A stretch of DNA of 64,000 nucleotides from Candidatus Sulfopaludibacter sp. SbA3 (GTDB lineage Bacteria > Acidobacteriota > Terriglobia > Bryobacterales > Bryobacteraceae), in the NCBI GenBank assembly GCA_945893365.1, contig CAMDED010000013.1, positions 1 to 64,000 of the forward strand. Direction: 5' to 3'. Shown here one piece after another: positions 7,652 to 14,836 of this stretch. The notes beneath the pieces were generated by a model. It had not been told where the DNA came from, made no database searches, and was given only the letters and a program-made list of their open reading frames with translations. The position numbers and the translations under genes are program-made. Numbering within the stretch: the first letter of the stretch is position 1; each line of letters begins with the position of its first letter.

Positions 7652-8098
7652 TTAGCCGGCGGACCGGGGCGGGCTGCCGAATGGCCCACCGGGTTTCTTG
7701 TTGCGCCTCTGACCCCGGCGTACGGTGTCCGAAAGCTCCCGGTTGAGGCGCTCGCCTTTTCTGCGCTCCTCGGCGTCATCAGCGCGCCGGTCAAACGTGA
7801 TAACGTTCTCGGCGTCCTCAGACGCTGAGAGCTTCCGGCGGCGCTTGCCGCGTTGGAACTGCTGGCGCTCGTGCGGCGGTAGGTAATGCTCTCCGAGGCT
7901 TTTTCGCTCCACCCATTCGCTGAGCTGGCTTGGAAAGAAAATCTTGAAAAGCAGCGCAGTTCCCACGACGACGGCTAACCCGATGAGCAGGATTACCAGG
8001 ACCTGCTGGAGAATGTAGGCGACGATACCCAGCACGACAATTGCCGCGATGAGAATACCAAGTAAATCACCAAGCTTTGAACCGCCCTTATCCGACAT
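7652..8098 (-). CDS. Small membrane protein preceding the coupling ATPase
   Basis: A 148-residue protein with a long hydrophobic region (about residues 10-52, LLGILIAAIVVLGIVAYIL followed by VLVILLIGLAVVVGTALLF), most likely two transmembrane helices, and a highly charged cytoplasmic tail rich in Arg and Lys. A strong ribosome-binding site (AAGGAGA) lies five bases before the ATG. It is the first gene of the minus-strand run and lies two bases before the second ATPase, so it may be that ATPase's membrane anchor, replacing the missing N-terminal helices. No named family is recognised. Confidence 0.7.
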   Translation of the reverse strand: MSDKGGSKLGDLLGILIAAIVVLGIVAYILQQVLVILLIGLAVVVGTALLFKIFFPSQLSEWVERKSLGEHYLPPHERQQFQRGKRRRKLSASEDAENVITFDRRADDAEERRKGERLNRELSDTVRRGQRRNKKPGGPFGSPPRSAG

Positions 8099-8131
8099 TG
8101 GGTCTCCTTGTGTGAGGGATTATACCAGTCA

Positions 8132-8282
8132 TCGCCATCGTCCCCTGGGCGATAGGCCACCGATAGGCGAGCGTCGCGAAGGGCACCCAAAAGCGAGGGT
8201 GATAACCCCGGCGCGGTAGCGAAGCCGGATACGGGCGGTTTTGGGTGCCCTTCGCGCGATAGAGCGATGGGGACGATGGCGA
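8132..8282. repeat. Nested perfect inverted repeats; candidate origin or oriT region
   Basis: The outer arms are TCGCCATCGTCCCC (8132-8145) and GGGGACGATGGCGA (8269-8282). The inner arms are CGCGAAGGGCACCCAAAA (8175-8192) and TTTTGGGTGCCCTTCGCG (8239-8256). Both pairs are perfect (14 and 18 bp) and concentric around an approximately 46-bp centre. CGATAG occurs at 8150, 8161, 8257 and 8303. The gap 8099-8419 holds no gene. The position beside transfer and DNA-processing genes fits an origin of transfer or replication, or a large operator; this is inference. Confidence 0.65.
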
Positions 8283-8419
8283 ACTAGTCCGGGAGTCACG
8301 GGCGATAGCCCACCTATGTCGCGGATACGCGCGGTTCGGAGGAAGCAGTCTCCCGCACAAAATTTGTGCGTCGAAGTGTGCCGGCGGCGGTAGCAGTGCG
8401 GCAACGGGAACGGTCATGG

Positions 8420-8632
8420 TCATTGATTACAAAGTCGGCGGTAGACACGCTCGGCAACCGGCTCCGGTATAAGAAGGGTGCGGTAGCGCCTTTTGCGGAG
8501 GTTGGAAGTCCTGATGATGAGAACTCCGGGTTCCATCAGGAAGATGCGCCGTACTGTGTCGCCGGAAAGATTCCAGGTTTCGGCCAGTTCAGCGACGCGG
8601 TAATGTTTAGAATTGATTGGTTCAAACGCCAT
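8420..8632 (-). CDS. Small helix-turn-helix protein, possible excisionase
   Basis: A 70-residue basic protein starting MAFEPINSKHYRVAEL. YRVAELAETWNLSGDTVRRI is a MerR/excisionase-type helix-turn-helix of the kind that reads a DNA site in integrative elements, followed by a short wing-like basic segment (RTSNLRKRRYRTLLI). It lies between the larger DNA-binding protein and the palindromic region, close to the integrase, which suits a recombination directionality factor or an element regulator. A longer frame reaching 8929 exists but overlaps the upstream gene and is not favoured. Function is inferred from size, motif and position. Confidence 0.6.
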   Translation of the reverse strand: MAFEPINSKHYRVAELAETWNLSGDTVRRIFLMEPGVLIIRTSNLRKRRYRTLLIPEPVAERVYRRLCNQ

Positions 8633-8700
8633 GACCGCATTCTGCGGGATATGGCGGTTTGAATGCTTTGGTTCTTTTGAATTCTTTGAAGGAAAATATT

Positions 8701-9177
8701 TCAGTTGCGCCTGAGTTCGTCGAGAACCTCTTTCGGCATGCAGAAGTCCTCCGTTTCGCGGTATTCGCGGACGAGGTAGCGCGCGATTGATCGAAGGGTC
8801 ACCCACTTCTGTCCCTTGCGGATACACAGTTCCAGCTTTCCGTTGTCCAGTAGGACGTAGATATTCGCGGGCGTCATTTCGAGCATTTCCCCGGCGCGGC
8901 GTACGGGAACGGCTGGCGTATTTTTGCACTTTGAAACGAAAGCTGTGATGAAGCGAACGTAGTTGATGTCGGCGTTTTTATCTCGCTCGGCCGCATCCAG
9001 CTTGTCGAGAATCTCATCCTTGAGGGACTGGGTAATCCGCGGGCGGTCTTCCTCGCGATCGTAAAAGAGCACAATGGTTCGGGAGGACAGCTGCGCTACG
9101 GGCCCCCGGCGAACCCACGACCAAACCGCGTATTTCGGCCTTCTTGCAAGCTCCAGAACGATTTTAAGAAGGTTCAT
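8701..9177 (-). CDS. Helix-turn-helix domain protein of the mobile element
   Basis: A 158-residue protein. The C-terminal 70 residues resemble a helix-turn-helix excisionase-like domain (PVRRAGEMLEMTPANIYVLL followed by KWVTLRSIARYLV). The N-terminal half is helical and charged (ITQSLKDEILDKLDAAERDK) and has no clear family. It lies just downstream of the integrase on the same strand, and the 70-residue HTH protein comes next. Together these may form the lysogeny-like control and excision module. GGGGA about eight bases before the ATG could serve as ribosome-binding site. Exact role unknown. Confidence 0.55.
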   Translation of the reverse strand: MNLLKIVLELARRPKYAVWSWVRRGPVAQLSSRTIVLFYDREEDRPRITQSLKDEILDKLDAAERDKNADINYVRFITAFVSKCKNTPAVPVRRAGEMLEMTPANIYVLLDNGKLELCIRKGQKWVTLRSIARYLVREYRETEDFCMPKEVLDELRRN

Positions 9178-9241
9178 TCCTCATCCCCTACTTCGGTAGG
9201 CTTGCGGCCACAACGGGGCACATTCTCTGCGGGATTATAAC

Positions 9242-10318
9242 CTACTTCACTCGCTGAAGTGTGGGCTTCGGCCAAGTCCGCCGGACCGCGTCCTCAAGAA
9301 TTTTCTGAAGAGATTGGACCCAGGGGCTGTACGAGCGTTGCGTGATTCTGATATCGGAATGCCCCAGAAGTCTGGAAACAGTTTCAATAGGCACTCCGCT
9401 CTTCAAAAGTTCAACAGCAAACGTGTCGCGAAATCGGTGGGGGTGTCCATTCTTAACACTGGCTTCCTCGAAAATTTTGCGGAGGGCCCGGCGAGCGTTT
9501 CCAGTTGCAGTTTCTATTTTCGACTCTCCCGCTCGGTTCCAAAAGAAATACCCGGCATAGAGCGGAAGCGCTGCAAGTTCCTGGGCCACATTTTGAGGCA
9601 AGGGAACGTAGACCCTCACGCCGGTCTTTTCGGTGCGCACAAAAAGCCGATCGCCATTCAAGTCGTCCCCGGTCAATTTCATTGCGTCTCCAATCCGAAG
9701 CCCGGACCAGCGGAGCAAGAGAATCAGAGCGTGCCAACGCGGATCTTTGGCGTGGACAAGAACAGCGGCGACCTCCTTTGGTTCGAAAGGTAGGGTCGGC
9801 ACGATTTCAACGACCGGAGAATGAACACCTGCGGCTGGATTCTCGGACATCCACTTCGACAGAATGCACCAGCGGAAGAACGCTCGTAGCCGCTCCAACT
9901 TCTTGGCACCTGAAATCGCTCCATCAGCCCACGACGTACGGAACCCTCGAACGAAGTCAACCGATACGTGTTTCAAAAGAGACACGCCCCTTTGATTTGC
10001 ATACACCCGAAGCTGGATCAGGACGACACGATACTTCTTGATGGTGGCCGGCTTGAGCTTGCGACCGGGCGCGTCCTCGAAGAACTTCTCCACCGCCTCC
10101 TCAAGCGTGACGGATGCGGGGGTATGAAGCGTTCCGCCCGCTTCCTTGTCGCGTACCCATTGCTGGGCGGCTTCCCATGATGTCAAGTTTAGTGCCTGGC
10201 GGACACTCTCGTGCCCCACGGAACCCTCAACGTGGATAGGGCACCTGCAACGACGCCACTTGCGTCCATCGCTGAAGTGCTCGCAGTTCTTGAGGTGACG
10301 GCGGAAGATGACAAGCAT
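9242..10318 (-). CDS. Tyrosine recombinase (integrase) of the element
   Basis: A 358-residue phage-type integrase. An N-terminal Cys-rich stretch (CEHFSDGRKWRRCRCPIH) may bind zinc. A SAM-like core-binding domain follows, then the catalytic domain with Arg in LLRWSGLRIGDAM, Lys in TEKTGVRVYVPL, HPHRFRDTF, His in LLGHSDI and a Tyr nucleophile candidate in TQRSYSPW. The ATG at 10318 is chosen because AAGGAG lies eight bases upstream; the longer frame to 10345 has no such support. It starts only about 90 bp from the 3' end of a tRNA-Lys gene, so the attachment site almost certainly overlaps that tRNA end. The distal att copy is not in the window. Confidence 0.9.
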   Translation of the reverse strand: MLVIFRRHLKNCEHFSDGRKWRRCRCPIHVEGSVGHESVRQALNLTSWEAAQQWVRDKEAGGTLHTPASVTLEEAVEKFFEDAPGRKLKPATIKKYRVVLIQLRVYANQRGVSLLKHVSVDFVRGFRTSWADGAISGAKKLERLRAFFRWCILSKWMSENPAAGVHSPVVEIVPTLPFEPKEVAAVLVHAKDPRWHALILLLRWSGLRIGDAMKLTGDDLNGDRLFVRTEKTGVRVYVPLPQNVAQELAALPLYAGYFFWNRAGESKIETATGNARRALRKIFEEASVKNGHPHRFRDTFAVELLKSGVPIETVSRLLGHSDIRITQRSYSPWVQSLQKILEDAVRRTWPKPTLQRVK

Positions 10319-10409
10319 CGTAATCTCCTTCGCCGATTGTACCACACGTAATACACACGCGAACCCAAAATGGCCTTCGGAAGCCTATATTTATTGGGGT
10401 TTGAACTGG

Positions 10410-10482
10410 TGAGCCGGGCGGGACTCGAACCCGCGACCATTTGATTAAAAGTCAAATGCTCTACCAACTGAGCTACCGGCCC
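10410..10482 (-). tRNA. tRNA-Lys (anticodon TTT)
   Basis: Read on the minus strand, the sequence gives a complete cloverleaf: acceptor GGGCCGG paired with CCGGCTC, D arm AGCTCAGTTGGTAGAGC, anticodon loop CTTTTAA (anticodon TTT), and T arm with GGTTCGAGTCC. A CCA end is encoded at 10407-10409. Its 3' end faces the integrase and is the probable integration target. Confidence 0.95.
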
Positions 10483-10542
10483 TGGAAAATCCACATTTCT
10501 ATTATTATACCGTGTGCATCCGGAAAGACGCGTCCTCTTATC

Positions 10543-10593
10543 CAAGATGAGCCTGAAGGAAAGCCGGTTTCCAACACAAGATGGGCCTGAAGG
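10543..10593. repeat. 17-bp direct repeat beside a transposase remnant
   Basis: CAAGATGAGCCTGAAGG (10543-10559) and CAAGATGGGCCTGAAGG (10577-10593) differ by one base and are offset by 34 bp. They lie just upstream of the truncated transposase frame and are probably part of the terminal region of the decayed insertion sequence. Confidence 0.6.
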
Positions 10594-10651
10594 GGTGAGG
10601 TTGAAGCATGCTGGGGTGTGATCATCAGGATGCGGACTACGGAGAAGTTGT

Positions 10652-11236
10652 GTGGGGAGGAAAATCCAGGCGTTTTTGGAGGCGAGCGAGACGGTCGTGT
10701 TCGAGGGCGAAGGGCGGGCGGAGCTGTACGGTTCGGTGACGCGGACACTGCGGGAGCAGGGGTACCGGGAGCAAGACAAACGGGGACGGGGTTTACTGCT
10801 GCGCTACCTGGCGAAGATGACGGGGTTGAGCCGGAGCCAGGTGACGCGTCTTGTGTGGCAAGACATCGAACACAGCGAGGTGAAGGAAGCCCCGTACCAG
10901 AGGCGGCGATTCGCGAGGCGGTTCACACGGGGGGATATCGAGTTGCTGGCGAAGGCGGACGAAGCGCACGAGACGCTATCGGGTCCGGCCACGAAAAGGA
11001 TACTGGAGCGCGAGTTCCAGGAATACGGGGGTGTGGGCTACGAGCGGCTGGCGTCAATCTCGTTGTCGCATCTGTACAATTTGCGGAAACGGAGGCATTA
11101 CCGGGAGTGTTCATGGGCGTGCGCAGGTTCTGACGCGACCAAGCGGCGTCCGGCGAGCCCTTGGCCCAGTTTCCGTCTGATCTGCGACTCTCTCCTCGAA
11201 CGGGATAAAGTCAGGCCTCGGCGGCCTTTGGCGTAA
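10652..11236 (+). pseudogene. Truncated transposase, N-terminal part only
   Basis: Residues about 1-150 look like the DNA-binding N-terminus of a DDE insertion-sequence transposase: LLLRYLAKMTGLSRSQVTRL is a helix-turn-helix, followed by Arg-rich YQRRRFARRFTRGDIELLA and a second HTH-like segment (LASISLSHLYNLRKRRHYRE). After YRE the frame becomes low-complexity and ends, and no catalytic DDE domain follows, so the gene is cut. It lies 170 bp from tRNA-Lys, a region prone to insertions. The exact IS family cannot be assigned from the fragment. Confidence 0.65.
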
Positions 11237-11410
11237 GCTGGTAGCCGAGATCTTGAGCGGCAGCGGCCAAGCTTCCGAAGCGACGCTCCTGGTGGCGCTC
11301 TTCGTAGGCCTCCGCTCCCTCATCCACAGAGGGCTGCTCCCACCGTAGCAGACGGCAGATCGGCGTGGCCGGAACGCTCGCCCCTCTGAACACACCCATG
11401 GGCGCCTTAC
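11211..11410 (-). pseudogene. Probable C-terminal fragment of another transposase
   Basis: The minus-strand frame ends with AYEERHQERRFGSLAAAAQD and then LGYQLTPKA. A terminal Tyr-Glu-x-Arg/His-rich helix leading to LGY-x-L is common at the end of several IS transposases. No start or catalytic domain remains, and the frame runs into the next gene. It faces the opposite way to the N-terminal fragment beside it, so at least two insertion events or a rearrangement occurred. The assignment rests on a short tail and is weak. Confidence 0.3.
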
Positions 11411-11419
11411 AAGCCATCG

Positions 11420-12445
11420 CTATTTCGGCCAACTCGGATACCACCGGAGAACATTGCCCGTCAGACTGCCGATAAAGACCACCGCATCCGGCGTGACGTG
11501 AATCCAGTGTCCAGGGCTCTCGATTACACCCAGGATCTTGCCGGTATTCACATCCACCCGCATGATGCGTCCGCCGAGTGTATTAAGAGCCACCGCTTCA
11601 ATGTTTTCCCTGTGGGTGATCATCCACAGCTCATCCTTCGAGGTTATGAATAGGTTCTGCGTTGAGCCCAGATGCGTCCACTGACGGAGGAACTTCCCCT
11701 CGCCGCTGAAAATTTGGATGCGGTTGTTCTCGCGGTCGCTCACATACACGTTGCCTTTGGAATCGAGCGCTACCGAGTGCGGCACATCGAATTCGCCCGG
11801 ACCGACGCCGGGTTTTCCCCATTCGAATAGATATTTGCCGGCCGCCGAGAACTTCACCACGCGCCTGTTTCCATAGCCGTCGGAGAGATAAACGTCACCA
11901 TTCCGCGCGAACGCGATGTCGGTCGGTTTGTTGAAAGTTGCCTGCGTGTTACCCGCGTGCCCTTTTTTGCCGAGCGTGAGTAGCGGTTGCCCGTTGGGCG
12001 TGAATTTCTGCACCAAGTGTGTGCCGGCATCGGTAGTCCAGACGTTACCCGCGGGGTCGATCCGCAATCCGTGCGGAACCTCAAACACCCCACGCCCCCA
12101 AGACCGCAGATAGCGCCCTTCCGCGTCGAAGATCATCACCGGATCGGCGGATGGGCCGCGGTGAAATACGTAGACGTCGCCAGACGCACTCACAGCCACG
12201 GCGGAGACGCGACCAAGCTTCCAGCCCTTCGGCATCGTGTCCGGAGTCGCGGCGGAGAATCGCAAATCGGCCCAAGCCTTTGCGCTCGCCGCTAACGGCG
12301 CAGGCGGAGCCACCAACTCCTCGCCGAACCGCAGGTTCACGCGATACTTGAGAAGGGGTCCGTCATGGGGCCTCCATCCGTCCGTATCGGCGCCAGGTAA
12401 CGCAATGGCGCTTAGCGCCAGAATGTATGAGAGCCGGTGTTGCAT
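11420..12445 (-). CDS. Secreted NHL-repeat beta-propeller protein
   Basis: A 341-residue protein with a short hydrophobic N-terminus (LSYILALSAIALPGAD) that could be a signal peptide. The body is a series of NHL-type blades: GRYLRSWGRGVFEVPHGLRI, then GNVWTTDAGTHLVQKF, DVYLSDGYGNRRVVKF and NVYVSDRENNRIQIF. This is the fold of peptidyl-alpha-hydroxyglycine lyase-like and SMP-30-like proteins, which often act as periplasmic binding or lyase domains. The enzyme activity cannot be told from the sequence. It is a stand-alone minus-strand gene beside the transposase debris; the esterase gene 140 bp upstream has the same orientation. Confidence 0.75.
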   Translation of the reverse strand: MQHRLSYILALSAIALPGADTDGWRPHDGPLLKYRVNLRFGEELVAPPAPLAASAKAWADLRFSAATPDTMPKGWKLGRVSAVAVSASGDVYVFHRGPSADPVMIFDAEGRYLRSWGRGVFEVPHGLRIDPAGNVWTTDAGTHLVQKFTPNGQPLLTLGKKGHAGNTQATFNKPTDIAFARNGDVYLSDGYGNRRVVKFSAAGKYLFEWGKPGVGPGEFDVPHSVALDSKGNVYVSDRENNRIQIFSGEGKFLRQWTHLGSTQNLFITSKDELWMITHRENIEAVALNTLGGRIMRVDVNTGKILGVIESPGHWIHVTPDAVVFIGSLTGNVLRWYPSWPK

Positions 12446-12585
12446 GTCTTACCTCAGATTGTCCGCGGAAATTCGAGCTTTCAGGATACCGCATCACGCA
12501 AGACGGAGCCGATAGCTGCGACAACGTTTCGCCGCGATCGCCTGACGCCGCGGGGAACGCCAGGACGGTGAGGAGGGTTCGCCCC

Positions 12586-13470
12586 TTACGGTCGCGGCCC
12601 TCGCAGCAACCGATCCGTAAACTCGAATAGCGCCTTGGTGGCCGGATCTCCGGCAACGCCGAGGTTACGATCGAGCTTGACGTGATCGGTTCCTTCGGCT
12701 CCGAATAACTTGGCTTCAACGCCCGCCTGATCGAGCGCCGCCCATAGCCGGTAGGCCTGTGCCGAAGTATCGGTGTGATCGGCTACATGGATGAGCAGGA
12801 ACGGCGGTATGCCTCTGTTCGGCGCGACATGATTCACCGCGGAAAGTTCGCGCTGCCGTTCGAGGGTGCCGAACTTCTCCGGGTAGCCCATCTTCGGCGT
12901 CGGCTGTTGGAGGCTCTTGCGGCGGGCCGCCGTCGTGGCGACCTGTAGCGGCACGTCATAGGTGTCGCCGTCGACGGGCACGCAACCCTTGATGCTCGTC
13001 AGCGGCACACGCTCCGCTTCGATGTAGCGGCTGTCGGCACAGAGCAGCGCCGCCAGCTGCGCGCCGGCGGAGTGTCCCATGAGGAAGATCCGTTTTGGGT
13101 CGCCTCCGTACCGGGAAATGTTCGTATGCACCCATCCGACAGACTTCGCCACATCACGAACGATCGTGTCCATGGTCGCATGGGGGACGAAACGATAGTT
13201 CACGGGCACAAAGGCGAAACCCTTCTCGACGAAAGCCGCCGGTTTAAGGTGTACCTCCTCCTTGCTGCCCCGCATCCAGCCGCCGCCGTGAACCCACACG
13301 GCCACGGGCAGGTTCGACCCGGTTCCAGGCGTGTACACGTCGAGCAGTTGGCGCTCGTTCTTGGGCTCGGCATAGGCGACGTCGCGTTCCATGCGTTTTA
13401 TCGTCTGGGCGGGCGCCACCGGGAAGATGAAGACCCCGCAAAAGGCTGCAATTATGAAGCGTCGGTGCAT
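12586..13470 (-). CDS. Exported alpha/beta-hydrolase (carboxylesterase/BD-FAE-like)
   Basis: A 294-residue protein with signal peptide MHRRFIIAAFCGVFIFPVAP. The hormone-sensitive-lipase-like oxyanion motif VHGGGW is followed by the nucleophile elbow MGHSAGAQ; a late Asp (HVADHTDTS) and His (GTDHVKLD) complete the triad. It probably cleaves acyl esters in the periplasm. The ATG at 13470 is preferred over the longer frame because AAAGGATC lies just upstream. A second, differently built esterase is encoded divergently 330 bp away, suggesting a small polymer- or ester-degradation locus; that link is inferred. Confidence 0.85.
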   Translation of the reverse strand: MHRRFIIAAFCGVFIFPVAPAQTIKRMERDVAYAEPKNERQLLDVYTPGTGSNLPVAVWVHGGGWMRGSKEEVHLKPAAFVEKGFAFVPVNYRFVPHATMDTIVRDVAKSVGWVHTNISRYGGDPKRIFLMGHSAGAQLAALLCADSRYIEAERVPLTSIKGCVPVDGDTYDVPLQVATTAARRKSLQQPTPKMGYPEKFGTLERQRELSAVNHVAPNRGIPPFLLIHVADHTDTSAQAYRLWAALDQAGVEAKLFGAEGTDHVKLDRNLGVAGDPATKALFEFTDRLLRGPRP

Positions 13471-13799
13471 TCGGATGATCCTTTCGATGCCGATCATGAT
13501 ACAAGAAGTCCCGGACTGCCACAAGAAATGCGTCTGTCGACACCTACGGAAGCAGGCTCCGCGTACGGCCGTCGATCCCCGGTGCGCTTGCTCGTTGAGA
13601 GCGCGTGGAACGCGAGCCCATTGGCGCGTTCGCGGCGCGGGTGTTACGGTTCCTTAAGGTGGCGGGAGCGGCATGGTCGCCGCGTGCCGCGCGGACCCGC
13701 TCGCCGCCAGTCCATGGCCCAGTGTCTCTCCGTCGTCGACGAGGCTCCGCCTACGGACGCCGTCAACTTCCGTGTTGCGGTTTGGCCGCGTGCGCTACC

Positions 13800-14699
13800 A
13801 TGGCTCGAATGAAGACAATCGCTCTCTCTATTCTCCTCGCGGCCACCGCTTTCGCGGGCGATCCCGCGGTGCAATCCAACGTGGTCTATGGCATGTATTC
13901 CGGGGCGGCCCTCCTGATGGATGTCCATCGCCCCACGAACCCCAATGGCTTTGGCATTATCTATGTCTCCGGGAGCGGCTGGACCTCCCCTATGGCCTAC
14001 TCCGCCGCTCCGCTTAAGTCCAATGACCAGTCGCTGCAATACGCCAAGCCGTTGGTCGCAGCCGGTTACACCGTCTTTGCACTGAATCACCGCTCCCTGC
14101 CGCGGTTCCACTATCCCGCCGCTGTCGAAGACGTGCAACGGGCGGTCCGCTTTGTGCGGAGGAGTGCGGCGAACTTTGGGATTCAACCCGATCGCATCGG
14201 TGCGTCCGGCGGATCTTCGGGCGGCCACCTCGTCGGCATGCTCGGCACGCTCGATGGCAAGGGCAACCCAGACGATTTCGACCCCGTGGAACGCGAGAGC
14301 GCTAAGGTTCAATGCGTCGTCGCCCGCGCTGCCCCCATCAATTTCTTCCGGATGAGAACTGCCGGAGTCGCCTTTCTGGGGATGGGAGCGCCCGCCGGCG
14401 ACGACCCGGACGCGACGAAATCGCTGGAGTACCGAACCTACCACGCAGCATCGCCAATCTTTCACGTCTCACCCGACGATCCACCCTTCCTCCTGATGCA
14501 TGGAGATAAGGACGAATCTGTTCCGTTCGCACAATCGGAGGAGATGGAGAAGGCGCTCAAGGCCGCGGGTGTCCCCGTGAAGCTGATTCGCATCGAGGGC
14601 GCCGGACACGGTCCGACATTTCCCGGAGCCGGGAATCCACCGGACTATCTGGGCGAGATGGTCGCGTGGTTCAATCGATATCTTGCCGGCAAGCGATAG
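13800..14699 (+). CDS. Exported alpha/beta-hydrolase of the esterase/lipase type
   Basis: A 299-residue protein with a signal peptide (MKTIALSILLAATAFAGDP). The nucleophile elbow is GASGGSSGGH, the acid lies in MHGDKDESVP and the His in EGAGHGPTF. In place of the usual HGGGW oxyanion motif it has VSGSGW, so the oxyanion hole may be built differently. Two starts, ATG 13800 and ATG 13809, are three codons apart; neither has a clear ribosome-binding site. It is divergent from the neighbouring esterase; 13471-13799 between them shows no other gene. Substrate unknown. Confidence 0.8.
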   Translation: MARMKTIALSILLAATAFAGDPAVQSNVVYGMYSGAALLMDVHRPTNPNGFGIIYVSGSGWTSPMAYSAAPLKSNDQSLQYAKPLVAAGYTVFALNHRSLPRFHYPAAVEDVQRAVRFVRRSAANFGIQPDRIGASGGSSGGHLVGMLGTLDGKGNPDDFDPVERESAKVQCVVARAAPINFFRMRTAGVAFLGMGAPAGDDPDATKSLEYRTYHAASPIFHVSPDDPPFLLMHGDKDESVPFAQSEEMEKALKAAGVPVKLIRIEGAGHGPTFPGAGNPPDYLGEMVAWFNRYLAGKR

Positions 14700-14836
14700 C
14701 GTTAGCATCACCCACTGGCATGCGCAGTTATCGGGTTGGCGGCGCCGGCTGGCATTGTGCACACCGAACGCGCTGGTCCGAATCCCCCGGCATGGCACAT
14801 CCGAACAGCCGATAGAGGCGAAGGTTCGACTCGCAG

